A stretch of 64,000 nucleotides of DNA, taken from contig JALDXQ010000002.1 in assembly GCA_032156805.1 (NCBI GenBank), positions 36,003 to 100,002 of the forward strand, given 5' to 3'. The number at the start of each line of letters is the position of its first letter. The first letter of the stretch is position 1. Shown piece after piece: positions 1-8,438 of the stretch. The position numbers were made by a program, and so were the translations under genes. Under the pieces are notes generated by a model. That model saw only the letters and a program-made list of their open reading frames with translations, was not told the DNA's origin and made no database searches. The stretch comes from Gp6-AA40 sp032156805. Its GTDB lineage: Bacteria > Acidobacteriota > Vicinamibacteria > Vicinamibacterales > UBA2999.

Positions 1-441
1 CACGGCTCCATGGGCGATGCACGGTGCATGCGCGTGAAGAGCGTGGAGTGCCGGCATCAGTTGTCGAATCACCTGCTCCGCGAAGTCGGCGCTCCGTGGC
101 TTTTTCAGTGCATCCGAGAGGCGAACGCCGGACACATAGGTCGAGACGACAGCGAGGCCGTGCTCCTGCCCGAGCTCTTTGATCGAGCGCACGAGCGGAA
201 AAGCAGGATGTTGAAACGAGCCGAGGAGTTCGATCCGCTGGCGCAACGCCATCTCGAACCTCGGCTCTCTGGCAAGGGCCGGCTTGAGCCGGAGGATCTC
301 CCACGAGGGCGCACTCGTGTTGTCGAACATCAGGAGACGATCGCCAAAGCCATCCGCGTGGCCTTGTGCGTACCACGTGGTCAGGCGAGTGCCACTTTCG
401 ACCATCGGGGCAAACTGGTCGACGATCAGATCTCGGGCCAT
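1..441 (-). CDS. Protein-kinase-like (probable pseudokinase) protein, 3' part missing
   Basis: An open minus-strand frame starts at ATG 441 and runs off the left edge with no stop. The 147 visible residues resemble a Ser/Thr kinase fold: a segment with WEILRLK, a helix leading to a 'LLGSFQHPAFPLV' stretch like the alphaC-to-HPNI region, and then 'LHAHAPCIAHGAV', which aligns with the catalytic loop (usually IVHRDLKP). The HRD triad reads HGA, so the catalytic Asp is missing and no clear glycine-rich loop is seen. It is therefore more likely a pseudokinase or kinase-like scaffold than an active kinase. It lies about 100 nt downstream of the degenerate GGDEF-like gene on the same strand and may share its transcript. 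The plus-strand frame over the same bases looks like a shadow. The C-terminal domain is unknown because it lies outside the window. Confidence 0.6.
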   Translation of the reverse strand, partial: MARDLIVDQFAPMVESGTRLTTWYAQGHADGFGDRLLMFDNTSAPSWEILRLKPALAREPRFEMALRQRIELLGSFQHPAFPLVRSIKELGQEHGLAVVSTYVSGVRLSDALKKPRSADFAEQVIRQLMPALHALHAHAPCIAHGAV

Positions 442-465
442 AGTCAGGCGCCAGCGAGGCGATCA

Positions 466-485
466 GGCCGCTTCCACAAGCGGCC
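466..485. terminator. Perfect 8-bp hairpin between two minus-strand signalling genes
   Basis: GGCCGCTT (466-473), a 4-nt loop, then AAGCGGCC (478-485) form a perfect GC-rich stem. It lies between the stop of the GGDEF-like gene (541) and the start of the kinase-like gene (441). No T-run follows in the minus direction, so it may be a weak terminator, an attenuator or an mRNA-processing hairpin. Confidence 0.4.
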
Positions 486-540
486 CCGTTGTGGGGCGAC
501 CACATTGTGCACGAACCAATGCCTGAGTTGAAGTGAAGAG

Positions 541-2151
541 TTAGTGCCGCATCGCCAGGGCGCGCGCCGCACCGACGATCGACCCCTGGTACGGCGCATC
601 CGGCGTGCGAGTGGTCGTGCCGATCGCGCAGTGGAGCAAGGCGCCGGTCGCATCCTCGGTGCGGAACATTTTCGTGAGTCGTGCCGATACCGCCGCCGCA
701 TGTTCCGCCGATGCACCGCACAGAAGAACGGCGATCTCCTTCTCACTCAACATGCCGGCGTAATCTCCGGCACGGAGCTGCGCTCTGATCCTGCCGACCC
801 ACCCGGGCAACAGGCCGGGACGCACTCTTGCTTCGTCAACTGATACGACGATGACCGAAGCCTGGCGGCCGGTGGCAATGGCATCGACGGCCAGTTGATC
901 GAACACGGCATCAACCGCGCGAACGCGTTGACGACGCTCGATGTCCGTTGGTCGCTGATGCGCGGCCTGCATCCAGCGATGGACGACCGACACGCCCGCC
1001 AGCGCAATCTCGCGCTCGAACGCGGTAAACGGGACCTGCTCTCGCTCGAACGCAACGGTCAGCACGCTGCCAGAGTCAGAGGACTTGACCATCATCTGAT
1101 CGCGCCGCAACGTTTCGAGCGATAGCAGCTGGGTGTCGCCCACTGCCAGCGCCTGCTTTCCGCTCGCCATCGTCAGAGCCAGCGCTCCACGCGGGGCGCT
1201 CATCGCGCTCGTCAGCTGCTCCAGGACTGTCAGCGCCTCGGACTCGGGAGACTCGTTGGTCGCACGCCTGGACCTCGAGACCTCCGCAACCAGACGGCTC
1301 GTGGTGACCATCACGACGTTGCTCAGCGACTCGCGCAGGATGTCCGAGTACAGCCGAAGCCGGACCTGTTCGCGGTCGTCGATCATGCCCGAGAACACGA
1401 GCAGCCACGGGATGTCGCCCACGAGCATCCGGTAGATGATCGTGTCGCCAGGTTCGGCCACCAGGCCGAGGCGATCGACCTCGGGACGAGACAAACGGAT
1501 CATGCGCCCGTGCTGGGGAATCACAGATTCGTCCGGCTCGTTGGAAGAGGATGGCGACGATTCCAGCGGCGCTACATATTCGACCAACCGGCCGTTTGCA
1601 CCAGCGATGTAACAGCGGACGAGGACGTCGTCCCAGACGCTCAGCGCCTCGACGAAGGCACCAACGACCTTGCGAATCGAACCACCAGACGTCGCCTCGC
1701 GCAGAATCCTCCGGAACGAGATGATTCGATACGGCTCGACGCTGATGGCAGTCGTCTGAGTGAGAGTCGCCTCAACGGCACCCGTGAGCCAGTTGCCGAT
1801 TGATTCCAGATCCTGGCGGCAGTCAGCGACCGACTCGGCACCGGTCAGGTTGCGCGCCAGCAACAGCACGCTCCCTGTCGACAGTCCGCAACAAAGCGCC
1901 TGAACGCTGTCGACCGAAATGAAGACTCGCTTGTTCGAGCCGCGCACATCCGACGCCGCCGCCCGGATTGTCGCTTCACCGGCCGTGACCATCATCCGGA
2001 GCGTGGCCGCGTCGTGTGAGGATCCCGTTGGAAATACAGGGGTTCCATCGACATCTATCATCTCGACGAGAATGTCGAGTCTGGGGGCGAGATCGGCGAG
2101 CCACTCCCACGACTGTCGGGTGACCGCGCTCTCGAGGTCTGTGTTCGGCAT
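541..2151 (-). CDS. Signalling protein with degenerate GGDEF-like C-terminal domain
   Basis: A 536-residue soluble protein without signal peptide or membrane segment. Residues about 1-125 look like a small sensory fold (possibly PocR- or PAS-like) and the middle third could be GAF-like; neither can be named firmly. Residues about 425-536 carry the backbone of a diguanylate cyclase domain: 'ASVIVVSVDEA', then 'LRAGDYAGML', then 'IAVLL'. In active enzymes the GGDEF motif sits between those last two strings; here the five residues are SEKEI (469-473), so GTP cyclisation is not expected. The likely role is binding or regulation. The ATG at 2151 begins a convincing N-terminus. It is followed on the same strand by the kinase-like gene at 441, which also seems to lack catalytic residues. 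Confidence 0.65.
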   Translation of the reverse strand: MPNTDLESAVTRQSWEWLADLAPRLDILVEMIDVDGTPVFPTGSSHDAATLRMMVTAGEATIRAAASDVRGSNKRVFISVDSVQALCCGLSTGSVLLLARNLTGAESVADCRQDLESIGNWLTGAVEATLTQTTAISVEPYRIISFRRILREATSGGSIRKVVGAFVEALSVWDDVLVRCYIAGANGRLVEYVAPLESSPSSSNEPDESVIPQHGRMIRLSRPEVDRLGLVAEPGDTIIYRMLVGDIPWLLVFSGMIDDREQVRLRLYSDILRESLSNVVMVTTSRLVAEVSRSRRATNESPESEALTVLEQLTSAMSAPRGALALTMASGKQALAVGDTQLLSLETLRRDQMMVKSSDSGSVLTVAFEREQVPFTAFEREIALAGVSVVHRWMQAAHQRPTDIERRQRVRAVDAVFDQLAVDAIATGRQASVIVVSVDEARVRPGLLPGWVGRIRAQLRAGDYAGMLSEKEIAVLLCGASAEHAAAVSARLTKMFRTEDATGALLHCAIGTTTRTPDAPYQGSIVGAARALAMRH

Positions 2152-2280
2152 GCAGAAACCGAGATGTATATCGATGCTGAGGCGTTTTTGGGTGAACGCA
2201 ATATTAGTACGGAAGACCTTCGAAACAAGCTCGACAGCAGCAAGCTCAGCTGCAAGTTGCGTGCAGAATCGGTAAGAGTC

Positions 2281-2673
2281 TCAGATGACGGCGATCGCCT
2301 CGATCTCGATCATCCAGTCGGGGTGGGCCAGGCTCGAGATCTCAACGAGCGTCGAGGCCGGTCCCTTCTTTCCAAAGAACTCCTCGCGAATCGGCGCGAG
2401 GTCGAGCCGGTAGCGCATGTCAGTCAGATACGTCGTGATCTTGATGACATTTGCCATCGTTCCACCCTGCGATTCCACGAGAGCCTTGATCGCTGCGTAG
2501 GCGCCGCGCGCCTGGCCTTTGAAGTCGCCACGGCAGTCGACGCCGCCGTCAGCGGTGTAAGCCACCTGGCCCGACAGAAAAAGAATGGTCTGGGCCTGGG
2601 TGACCCTGATGCCCTGGCTGTAGGTCGCCGGTTCGAACAGACCCGGTGCGCCGAACTTTTCGATCGTGGCCAT
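2281..2673 (-). CDS. RidA/YjgF/YER057c family protein lacking the catalytic Arg
   Basis: 130 residues, the usual length for the Rid family, ending in the typical 'IEIEAIAVI' strand. Archetypal RidA hydrolyses reactive enamines and imines such as 2-aminoacrylate and needs an Arg in the string P-A-R-S-C-V-E-V. Here the equivalent reads P-A-S-T-L-V-E-I, so the Arg is Ser107. It therefore falls among Rid subfamilies not expected to be imine deaminases. The start lies 3 nt after the stop of the upstream PQQ dehydrogenase gene on the same strand, so the two are almost certainly co-transcribed. A role in handling an aldehyde- or imine-type product of the quinoprotein is a possibility only. Confidence 0.85.
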   Translation of the reverse strand: MATIEKFGAPGLFEPATYSQGIRVTQAQTILFLSGQVAYTADGGVDCRGDFKGQARGAYAAIKALVESQGGTMANVIKITTYLTDMRYRLDLAPIREEFFGKKGPASTLVEISSLAHPDWMIEIEAIAVI

Positions 2674-2676
2674 GCG

Positions 2677-4332
2677 CTAGCGTTCTCTCAATCCGAAAGT
2701 GAACATCGAGTTGCCGGCCATGACGCTCACGTACTGCTTGCCGTTGACGGCGAACGTCATCGGTCCTGCGGCTACGGAGGGGCCGAGATTCGTCTGCCAC
2801 AGCAGCCGGCCGCTGCGCGCATCGAGCGCGAAGAATGCCCCGTCACGCCCTCCACTGAAGAGAACATCTGACGCAGTGGTCAGTACGCCGGACTCTGTCA
2901 TCGGAGCTGACAGCCGGTGGGTCCAACGCTTCTGACCCGTCTTCGGATCGATCGCCTGGATGGCGCTATGGACATCGTCGGTCGAGGCGCCAGGTCGGGG
3001 AAAGATCCCTGTGAAGCCTTGCCCTTCCCGGAACTCGGGTGGATTGTCACCCTTCACGTACGTCGTGGATGTGTTCTCCCACGTCGGTACGTAGAAGAGA
3101 CCGGTGCGAGGGCTGTAAGACGGGTTATACCAATTCGTGCCGCCCTGATTACCCGGATAGATCAGCGTCCCTTCTTTGGTGGGAACCATGCCGGGAACGG
3201 GAATCGGCCTCCCCTTCGGATCGAAACCGTCCACCCAGTTCACCTTGACGAACGGTTGTCCTCTCAGGAACTCGCCGTTGGTGCGATCGAGCAGGTAGAA
3301 GATGCCGTTGCGATTCGCCCACAACATCACCTTGCGTGGCTTTCCCTGCCACTCGAGATCGGCAAGCACTGGAACCTGCGTGGAGTCCCAGTCGAACTCG
3401 TTGTGAGGAGAAGCCTGATAGTGCCACTTGAGCGCACCAGTGTCGGGATCGAGCGCGATCACCGAGCAGCTGTACAGGTTGTCGCCCCTGCGACCGGCAC
3501 CATCCCAATCAGGCCCCGGGTTACCGGTGCCCCAGTAGGTGAGATTCGTGTCGGGGTCGTACGACCCGGTCACCCAGATAGGCGCACCGCCATGCATCCA
3601 GGAATCGCCGGCCCATGTTTCATTTCCCGGCTCACCCGGGCCCGGAACCGTGTGGAAGCGCCACACTTCCTTACCGGTCTTGATGTCCCACGCCGCGATG
3701 AAACCACGAACGCCGAACTCTCCACCCGCCGTTCCCGCAATCACTTTGTCTTTCACGATGAGCGGCGCGTGCGTAAACGCATAGCCCTGCTTTGGATCGC
3801 CGACCGGAGGCGTCTTCCACAACTCCCGTCCGGTCCTGGCGTCGATGGCGATCATTCGTGCATCGAACGCCGCCAGAAAGACGGTGTCACCCGCGACAGC
3901 CACGCCGCGAGAGAGTCGTCCACAACAATTCTTGGCCGCAGGATCTGGGATGTACGAGTAGATCCAGATTTGCTTTCCTGTCGCCGCATTCAACGCCACG
4001 ACGTCATTCGGGCTTTGAATCGTGTACATCGTCCCATCGACGACGAGCGGCGTGACCTGATGTCTATCGAGGGAGCGCGACTGAAAGACCCATTTCAACT
4101 CGAGGTCGCGCGCATTTCCCGGTTGAATCTCGGTCAGCAAGCTGTGCCGCTGCGCCGAGAGTGAACCCGAGTACGTCAGCCAATTCTGCGGTTCCTTGCT
4201 GGCCTGCTGGATGCGCTCGAAGGAAACTCTGGGCGCTGGCGCCTCTTTGTTGGGAGGCGGCCCGAAAAGCGACGGCTCCTGGGCAAGCATCGTCGCGGAC
4301 AGAAGAAGGAACACCAATACGCGCACCGTCAT
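2677..4332 (-). CDS. Exported PQQ-dependent alcohol dehydrogenase-type quinoprotein
   Basis: 551 residues beginning with a signal peptide (hydrophobic residues 3-17 ending in LAQ), followed by an eight-bladed quinoprotein propeller with repeated 'A..TGK.IW' blade closures. Two features place it in the methanol/ethanol dehydrogenase group: the adjacent Cys pair C136-C137 (vicinal disulfide over PQQ) and N271 in GTGNPGP, equivalent to a metal ligand. The catalytic Asp region reads HNEFDWDS, giving D314-x-D316; the second Asp is the mark of lanthanide-dependent (XoxF-type) enzymes, whereas calcium enzymes have Ala there. Predicted action is periplasmic oxidation of an alcohol or aldehyde, passing electrons to a cytochrome c. 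It is followed 3 nt later by ridA. No PQQ biosynthesis genes are in the window. Confidence 0.88.
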   Translation of the reverse strand: MTVRVLVFLLLSATMLAQEPSLFGPPPNKEAPAPRVSFERIQQASKEPQNWLTYSGSLSAQRHSLLTEIQPGNARDLELKWVFQSRSLDRHQVTPLVVDGTMYTIQSPNDVVALNAATGKQIWIYSYIPDPAAKNCCGRLSRGVAVAGDTVFLAAFDARMIAIDARTGRELWKTPPVGDPKQGYAFTHAPLIVKDKVIAGTAGGEFGVRGFIAAWDIKTGKEVWRFHTVPGPGEPGNETWAGDSWMHGGAPIWVTGSYDPDTNLTYWGTGNPGPDWDGAGRRGDNLYSCSVIALDPDTGALKWHYQASPHNEFDWDSTQVPVLADLEWQGKPRKVMLWANRNGIFYLLDRTNGEFLRGQPFVKVNWVDGFDPKGRPIPVPGMVPTKEGTLIYPGNQGGTNWYNPSYSPRTGLFYVPTWENTSTTYVKGDNPPEFREGQGFTGIFPRPGASTDDVHSAIQAIDPKTGQKRWTHRLSAPMTESGVLTTASDVLFSGGRDGAFFALDARSGRLLWQTNLGPSVAAGPMTFAVNGKQYVSVMAGNSMFTFGLRER

Positions 4333-4463
4333 CGAGCCACCTTTTTGGTGAAAGGAATCGTGGTCATCTTAATACGGCCGCGCTTCAGCACCCGTCTGTA
4401 CCCCTATGTACCCCTAACCTCTCGACCCATCCGAGCCGAGAAAATAACGGGGGGAAATTCCGC

Positions 4464-4919
4464 ATGTGGAGCCAAGACGACCGAGATAACAAATTCAAGC
4501 CAGCTCAACCAGCCGAGGTGAGCGCACCGGGCAACACCAGATCAAACGATGGAAGCGACATGCGCGCCCAATTTGGGCGATCGCTCTATGTCAAGGGAGA
4601 GGTCACGGGCGCCGAGGACCTGACGATCGACGGGCAGCTGGAGGGACGCATCGACCTGCCGGACCACGTGCTGACAGTCGGACCCAACGCGACGATCCTC
4701 GCGGACGTGACGGCCAAGATCGTCACGATTTTCGGATCTGTGATCGGCAGCATCAACGCCAAGGAAAAGATCGACATCCGCAAAGGCGGATCGGTGGAAG
4801 GCAGCGTGACGTGCGCACGTCTGGCCGTGCAGGATGGCGCGTCTCTGAGCGGAAAGTTCGAAACGCAGGGCACCCGTGCGGCGCGGGCTCGCACGACAGC
4901 CATCGGAAACGCGGCCTAG
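4464..4919 (+). CDS. Bactofilin (polymer-forming cytoskeletal protein)
   Basis: 151 residues. A polar, disordered N-terminus (about 1-40) is followed by a right-handed beta-helix core with regularly spaced hydrophobic turns (V..E.T....LTIDG.LEG.I, then V..N..I.A.V.AK.V.I.G.V.G.I.A...I.I..GG.V.G.V). Bactofilins polymerise without nucleotide and act in cell shape, polar organisation or wall-enzyme placement. The ATG at 4464, close behind a G-rich stretch, starts the natural N-terminus, although the frame is open further upstream. It is transcribed divergently from the PQQ dehydrogenase and converges on the papain/hydrolase gene. Confidence 0.88.
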   Translation: MWSQDDRDNKFKPAQPAEVSAPGNTRSNDGSDMRAQFGRSLYVKGEVTGAEDLTIDGQLEGRIDLPDHVLTVGPNATILADVTAKIVTIFGSVIGSINAKEKIDIRKGGSVEGSVTCARLAVQDGASLSGKFETQGTRAARARTTAIGNAA

Positions 4920-4977
4920 CCGGCCTGTTTCTCGCCCCCGATACCCCGCTGAATCGATCGCGGTTGCCTGGATTCTT

Positions 4978-5002
4978 CCTGGGCGTGCTCGGCGCGCCCA
5001 GG
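4978..5002. terminator. Hairpin between convergent bactofilin and peptidase-hydrolase genes
   Basis: CCTGGGCG (4978-4985) and CGCCCAGG (4995-5002) make a perfect 8-bp stem with a 9-nt loop. Its position between two convergent stop codons (4919 and 5013) suits a bidirectional terminator, though only a weak T-rich tract follows. Confidence 0.45.
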
Positions 5003-5012
5003 ACTCCATTCT

Positions 5013-7094
5013 TCAAACCGATCGCGCTTGCCGCATGATCACCTCACGCCGGCGGCGCTGCGAGAACGCTGAACGATGATGCGGGAAGCTTGCTCCGCGC
5101 GCGGACTGACCCAGGACCCGCGCCAGCGTGGCTTTCAATGTCACCGGGTCATCGTCGAAGTCGCCGTGCGTCGTCGACCGCGCTGATCCAGGACGGCCTT
5201 CGGGGGCGTGGTTCGGCGACAGCACCATCTCGTTCGGCCGGTCGCGCGCCGGCAGCGCGTTGACGAACTTCTCCATTCCAAGCAGCGGCTCACCGTCCGA
5301 ATTGCCGAACCAGGGTTTGCGCAGCGCCTTCTCGAACGCATTCGACACGAGATAGAGCAGGGACTTGTTGTAGATGTTCACGCAGTTGTCGTCCTGCTCT
5401 GCGCGATCCGTGAGATTGAAGATCGCAAACTGCTTGATGCTGCCTCCTCGAATGGCGGGCAGATACTGTTCGCGATAGAAGTCCGTCGTGCATGCCGGCG
5501 CCCACATCGTGCAGGTCTCGAACTGCACGGGGCTGCCACTCGCCTGATTCGCGCCCGCGAGTCCCCCGAGAAGAATCGAACCGGCACTGTGCCCCACCAG
5601 ATGCACGCGCAGGCCTGAATGCCGGCGCGTGAGCTTCTTGATCTCGTTCAACACCACCAGGAGACCGCCGTTCTTCTGGCTCGCGAGCATGGCGTTCTGT
5701 TGCATCTCCGCCCACACACGACGGCCCCCGGCCGCTCTCGCAATCGGCTCGATGCCATCGTCGAGGCGGTCCAGCATGAAGTCTTTCGCGTTGTCGAGGA
5801 AGCCTTCCGGCCGACGCCGGGTGAGTGCGTCCTGAAGGATGTTCGTGATGGTGGTCCAGAGATCGGTGCGCCAGATGAACGAGAGCGGGAAGACGCCGGC
5901 CTCGAGCAGCGCTGGACGCAGGTCGGCAACTTTCTGGATGGCGTCATCCTCGGCCGTGAGCCCGCCATGCGCATAAAGCAGCAGATGTTTGATTGGGACC
6001 GATTCACTCGCGTCGACCCGGCTCGAGAGGTGCGTGAAGATTTCCTTCACATCCTCTTCCGAAGTGCCATACGTGCCATCGGTCTTGAACTGGCCGTTGT
6101 TCCCCAGGCTGATGATGTGGGGCCGCAGATCGCAGAAGACGTAGCTGCGAGAGCCCTGGGCCGCGACACCAACGGAGCGCGACACCGACTCACGCTCGCG
6201 CAGAACGACAGGCGCGGCCAGACGCGCAACCCAGATGTCGCTGCCGTTGGCCAGCCAATCGTCGTACGAGATCTGCGCGAATCCGTCCTTGCCCCAGTCA
6301 TCCGCCCATGAGTTCTGGATCCAGAACCCGCGGTGATCGTAGGCCACGATGGCGAAGGCATGGCCGCCGATGATCTGCGCTCCGGGTTCCCAGTCGATGA
6401 CACCATCGGTACCAACGTTCTGCCAGCCTTCGTGTACCTGCGAGGTGGCGTAGAGGATCCCCACCTCGGTCATCGCGGCATGCATTGCCACGAGGTCCCT
6501 GTGATTGACGCGGAAGTAGGCGCCGAGCGGACGACGGAGCGCTTCTTCGTAGCGCTTGCCATAGAGTTTGGCGTCCTGATCCTCGAGCTTGCGGTCATAT
6601 ACCCAGTGCTTGCGTGAGCAGACCCCGTGTTTGTGCCAGCCCTTCATCGCGCCGCGCGCGCTCGAGCCGCTGTACTTCTCACCCGGCCACTCGTCGTAAC
6701 GCCGCGCCATGTTGTAGAGCATGCGCGGACTCACTTCGAGGTCGTCACGGATGGTGTCGCGTGTGCGCAGCAGGTAATGCACGACCGTGGCAAGGCCGAA
6801 GCCCGTGCAGGCACCTTCTGTGCCCTGATCGAGAATCGGCACTTTGGTCTCGCGGTACTGATCGAGTGGCCGCTCGGTCTGCACCTCGATCAGCGTCGAC
6901 TCGAACATGCGATCGCGGAAGTCGAGCGTATCGGGGCGCGCATCCAGGATTCGCGTCTGGGCCGCCGCACCTCGGCGCGAGCCTTGCGATCGGATCGCGG
7001 GAAGAGTGGTGCCGTCTCTCTTCTCAATTGATGAGGTGCGTCGGCGTGCAGGCGTTCGCCTGCCCGATGTGCGTGTGCGCCTGGTTTTTGCCAT
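5013..7094 (-). CDS. Papain-like (C1) peptidase fused to an alpha/beta hydrolase
   Basis: 693 residues from ATG 7094; a TTG at 7163 would add 23. After a basic N-terminus, residues about 85-290 form a C1A papain-type domain: 'DQGTEGACTGFG' with Cys96, 'GGHAFAIVAYD' with His245 and 'QNSWADDWG' with Asn261, so the catalytic triad is intact and there is no obvious propeptide. Residues about 320-660 form an alpha/beta hydrolase: strand 'HLLLYAHGG' and nucleophile elbow GHSAGS with Ser503. No signal peptide is seen, so it probably acts in the cytoplasm. The tail is rich in Arg and Ser. The substrate of either half is unknown. It is divergent from the DUF763 gene with a 91-nt gap. Confidence 0.75.
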   Translation of the reverse strand: MAKTRRTRTSGRRTPARRRTSSIEKRDGTTLPAIRSQGSRRGAAAQTRILDARPDTLDFRDRMFESTLIEVQTERPLDQYRETKVPILDQGTEGACTGFGLATVVHYLLRTRDTIRDDLEVSPRMLYNMARRYDEWPGEKYSGSSARGAMKGWHKHGVCSRKHWVYDRKLEDQDAKLYGKRYEEALRRPLGAYFRVNHRDLVAMHAAMTEVGILYATSQVHEGWQNVGTDGVIDWEPGAQIIGGHAFAIVAYDHRGFWIQNSWADDWGKDGFAQISYDDWLANGSDIWVARLAAPVVLRERESVSRSVGVAAQGSRSYVFCDLRPHIISLGNNGQFKTDGTYGTSEEDVKEIFTHLSSRVDASESVPIKHLLLYAHGGLTAEDDAIQKVADLRPALLEAGVFPLSFIWRTDLWTTITNILQDALTRRRPEGFLDNAKDFMLDRLDDGIEPIARAAGGRRVWAEMQQNAMLASQKNGGLLVVLNEIKKLTRRHSGLRVHLVGHSAGSILLGGLAGANQASGSPVQFETCTMWAPACTTDFYREQYLPAIRGGSIKQFAIFNLTDRAEQDDNCVNIYNKSLLYLVSNAFEKALRKPWFGNSDGEPLLGMEKFVNALPARDRPNEMVLSPNHAPEGRPGSARSTTHGDFDDDPVTLKATLARVLGQSARGASFPHHRSAFSQRRRREVIMRQARSV

Positions 7095-7185
7095 GACGCG
7101 CAAGGTGCGGTATGCGCACGGCAATGTCAAGCGATCTCGAACGCCACGCGAACGAACCAACAACGTGGAGAGTTAGGATCGCACT

Positions 7186-8406
7186 GTGAAGCGCTCAGGC
7201 GTCGCCGACCTCCCGCTGCATGGCGGTCGCGTTCCACCCTGGCTCGCGGTGCGCATGGTCACACTCGGCACGGCAATCGCCGAGAGCGTGCTGTACCACT
7301 ACGGCCGATCGGCGTTGCTTGCACGATTGAGCGATCCATTCTGGTTCCAGGCGCTCGGCTCGGTGATGGGAATGGACTGGCATTCCTCGGGAATCACCAC
7401 ATCGGTGATGGGCGCGCTGAAGAAAGGTCTCAATCCACGAGCGCACGAGCTCGGCGTGTTCGTCTGCGGTGGCCGGGGCCGGCAGTCGCGTCACACGCCG
7501 CGCGAGCTCCAGGAGATCGCGCGGCGTACAAGCCTCGATGGTGACGCGCTCGTCCGCACCAGCCGGTTGACGGCGCGCATCGACAACAACGCCGTTGCCG
7601 ACGGCTTCCAGATCTACCTGCACTCGTTCGTGCTGACTGCCGACGGCGAGTGGGCGATCGTTCAGCAGGGGATGAATGAGGACCGCCACCTGGCTCGCCG
7701 CTATCACTGGCACTCGGCGACCGTCCGTGATTTCACGGCCGATCCCCACGCGGCGATCGTCGGTCAGCATGCCGGCACGATCATGAATCTCGTCGATCGA
7801 CACGCGCGTCCGGCCCAGGACGCGCTGCTCACGATCGCGCGCGATGATCCATCGCGGACACTTTCGGAAGTCCGGCGTCTCCGCATGCCGGCCCATCATG
7901 ACGTGCGTCGCGACGACGTGAACGAGAAACGTCTCGGTGCGGTCCTGGCACTCGCGCACGAACGCGACCTGCGCGACTTCGCCTCGTTCCTCCTGCTCGA
8001 GCAACTCGGCCCACGTACATTGCAGTCGCTGGCGCTCGTCGCCGAAGTCGTGCACGGCACGCCGACACGCTTCGAAGATCCGGCACGCTTTGCGTTCGCC
8101 CATGGCGGAAAGGATGGCCATCCGTTCCCGGTGCCGCTGAAGGTGTACGACGAATCGATCGCGGTGCTGCGACGCGCGCTCGATGCGGCAAGGCTCGGGC
8201 ACTCCGACAAGCTCGATGGGATGTCGCGCCTCGACACCTTCGTCCGCGCAATCGAACATCGTCGCCGCCCCGAGGCCAATGTCGCGGCCACGATCGCGCA
8301 CGAGCGCCGGATATCGCGCTCGCTCGGTGGGCGCACGGTGTTCGACGAGCGCCAGCGGCCGGCGACGAAGCCGCGTCGCGGTCAACTGAAGCTGTTCGAG
8401 CCGTAG
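7186..8406 (+). CDS. DUF763 domain-containing protein
   Basis: 406 residues from a GTG start preceded by a GGAG-containing leader. The N-terminus 'MKRSGVADLPLHGG' and later strings 'MGMDWHSSGITTSV', 'VCGGRG' and 'WAIVQQGMN' are the hallmarks of DUF763, a family shared by archaea and some bacteria. Its activity is unknown; its genomic associations elsewhere suggest nucleic-acid metabolism, which I treat as tentative. Length is in the family range and the protein is soluble. The downstream TfoX-N-like gene starts 32 nt after its stop and may be co-transcribed. Confidence 0.85.
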   Translation: MKRSGVADLPLHGGRVPPWLAVRMVTLGTAIAESVLYHYGRSALLARLSDPFWFQALGSVMGMDWHSSGITTSVMGALKKGLNPRAHELGVFVCGGRGRQSRHTPRELQEIARRTSLDGDALVRTSRLTARIDNNAVADGFQIYLHSFVLTADGEWAIVQQGMNEDRHLARRYHWHSATVRDFTADPHAAIVGQHAGTIMNLVDRHARPAQDALLTIARDDPSRTLSEVRRLRMPAHHDVRRDDVNEKRLGAVLALAHERDLRDFASFLLLEQLGPRTLQSLALVAEVVHGTPTRFEDPARFAFAHGGKDGHPFPVPLKVYDESIAVLRRALDAARLGHSDKLDGMSRLDTFVRAIEHRRRPEANVAATIAHERRISRSLGGRTVFDERQRPATKPRRGQLKLFEP

Positions 8407-8438
8407 GCGCCCGGTCGGTGGCGCGCGGTGATTCCGTG

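Noticed and set aside
10..531. 173-residue plus-strand frame at the left edge
   Set aside because: The minus-strand kinase-like frame over the same bases has a coherent fold pattern; the plus frame does not.
2917..4164. 415-residue plus-strand frame opposite the PQQ dehydrogenase
   Set aside because: Antisense to a gene with signal peptide and catalytic motifs.
4161..4463. Longer N-terminus for the bactofilin
   Set aside because: The extension runs antisense into the PQQ dehydrogenase gene and lacks bactofilin features; ATG 4464 gives the expected protein.
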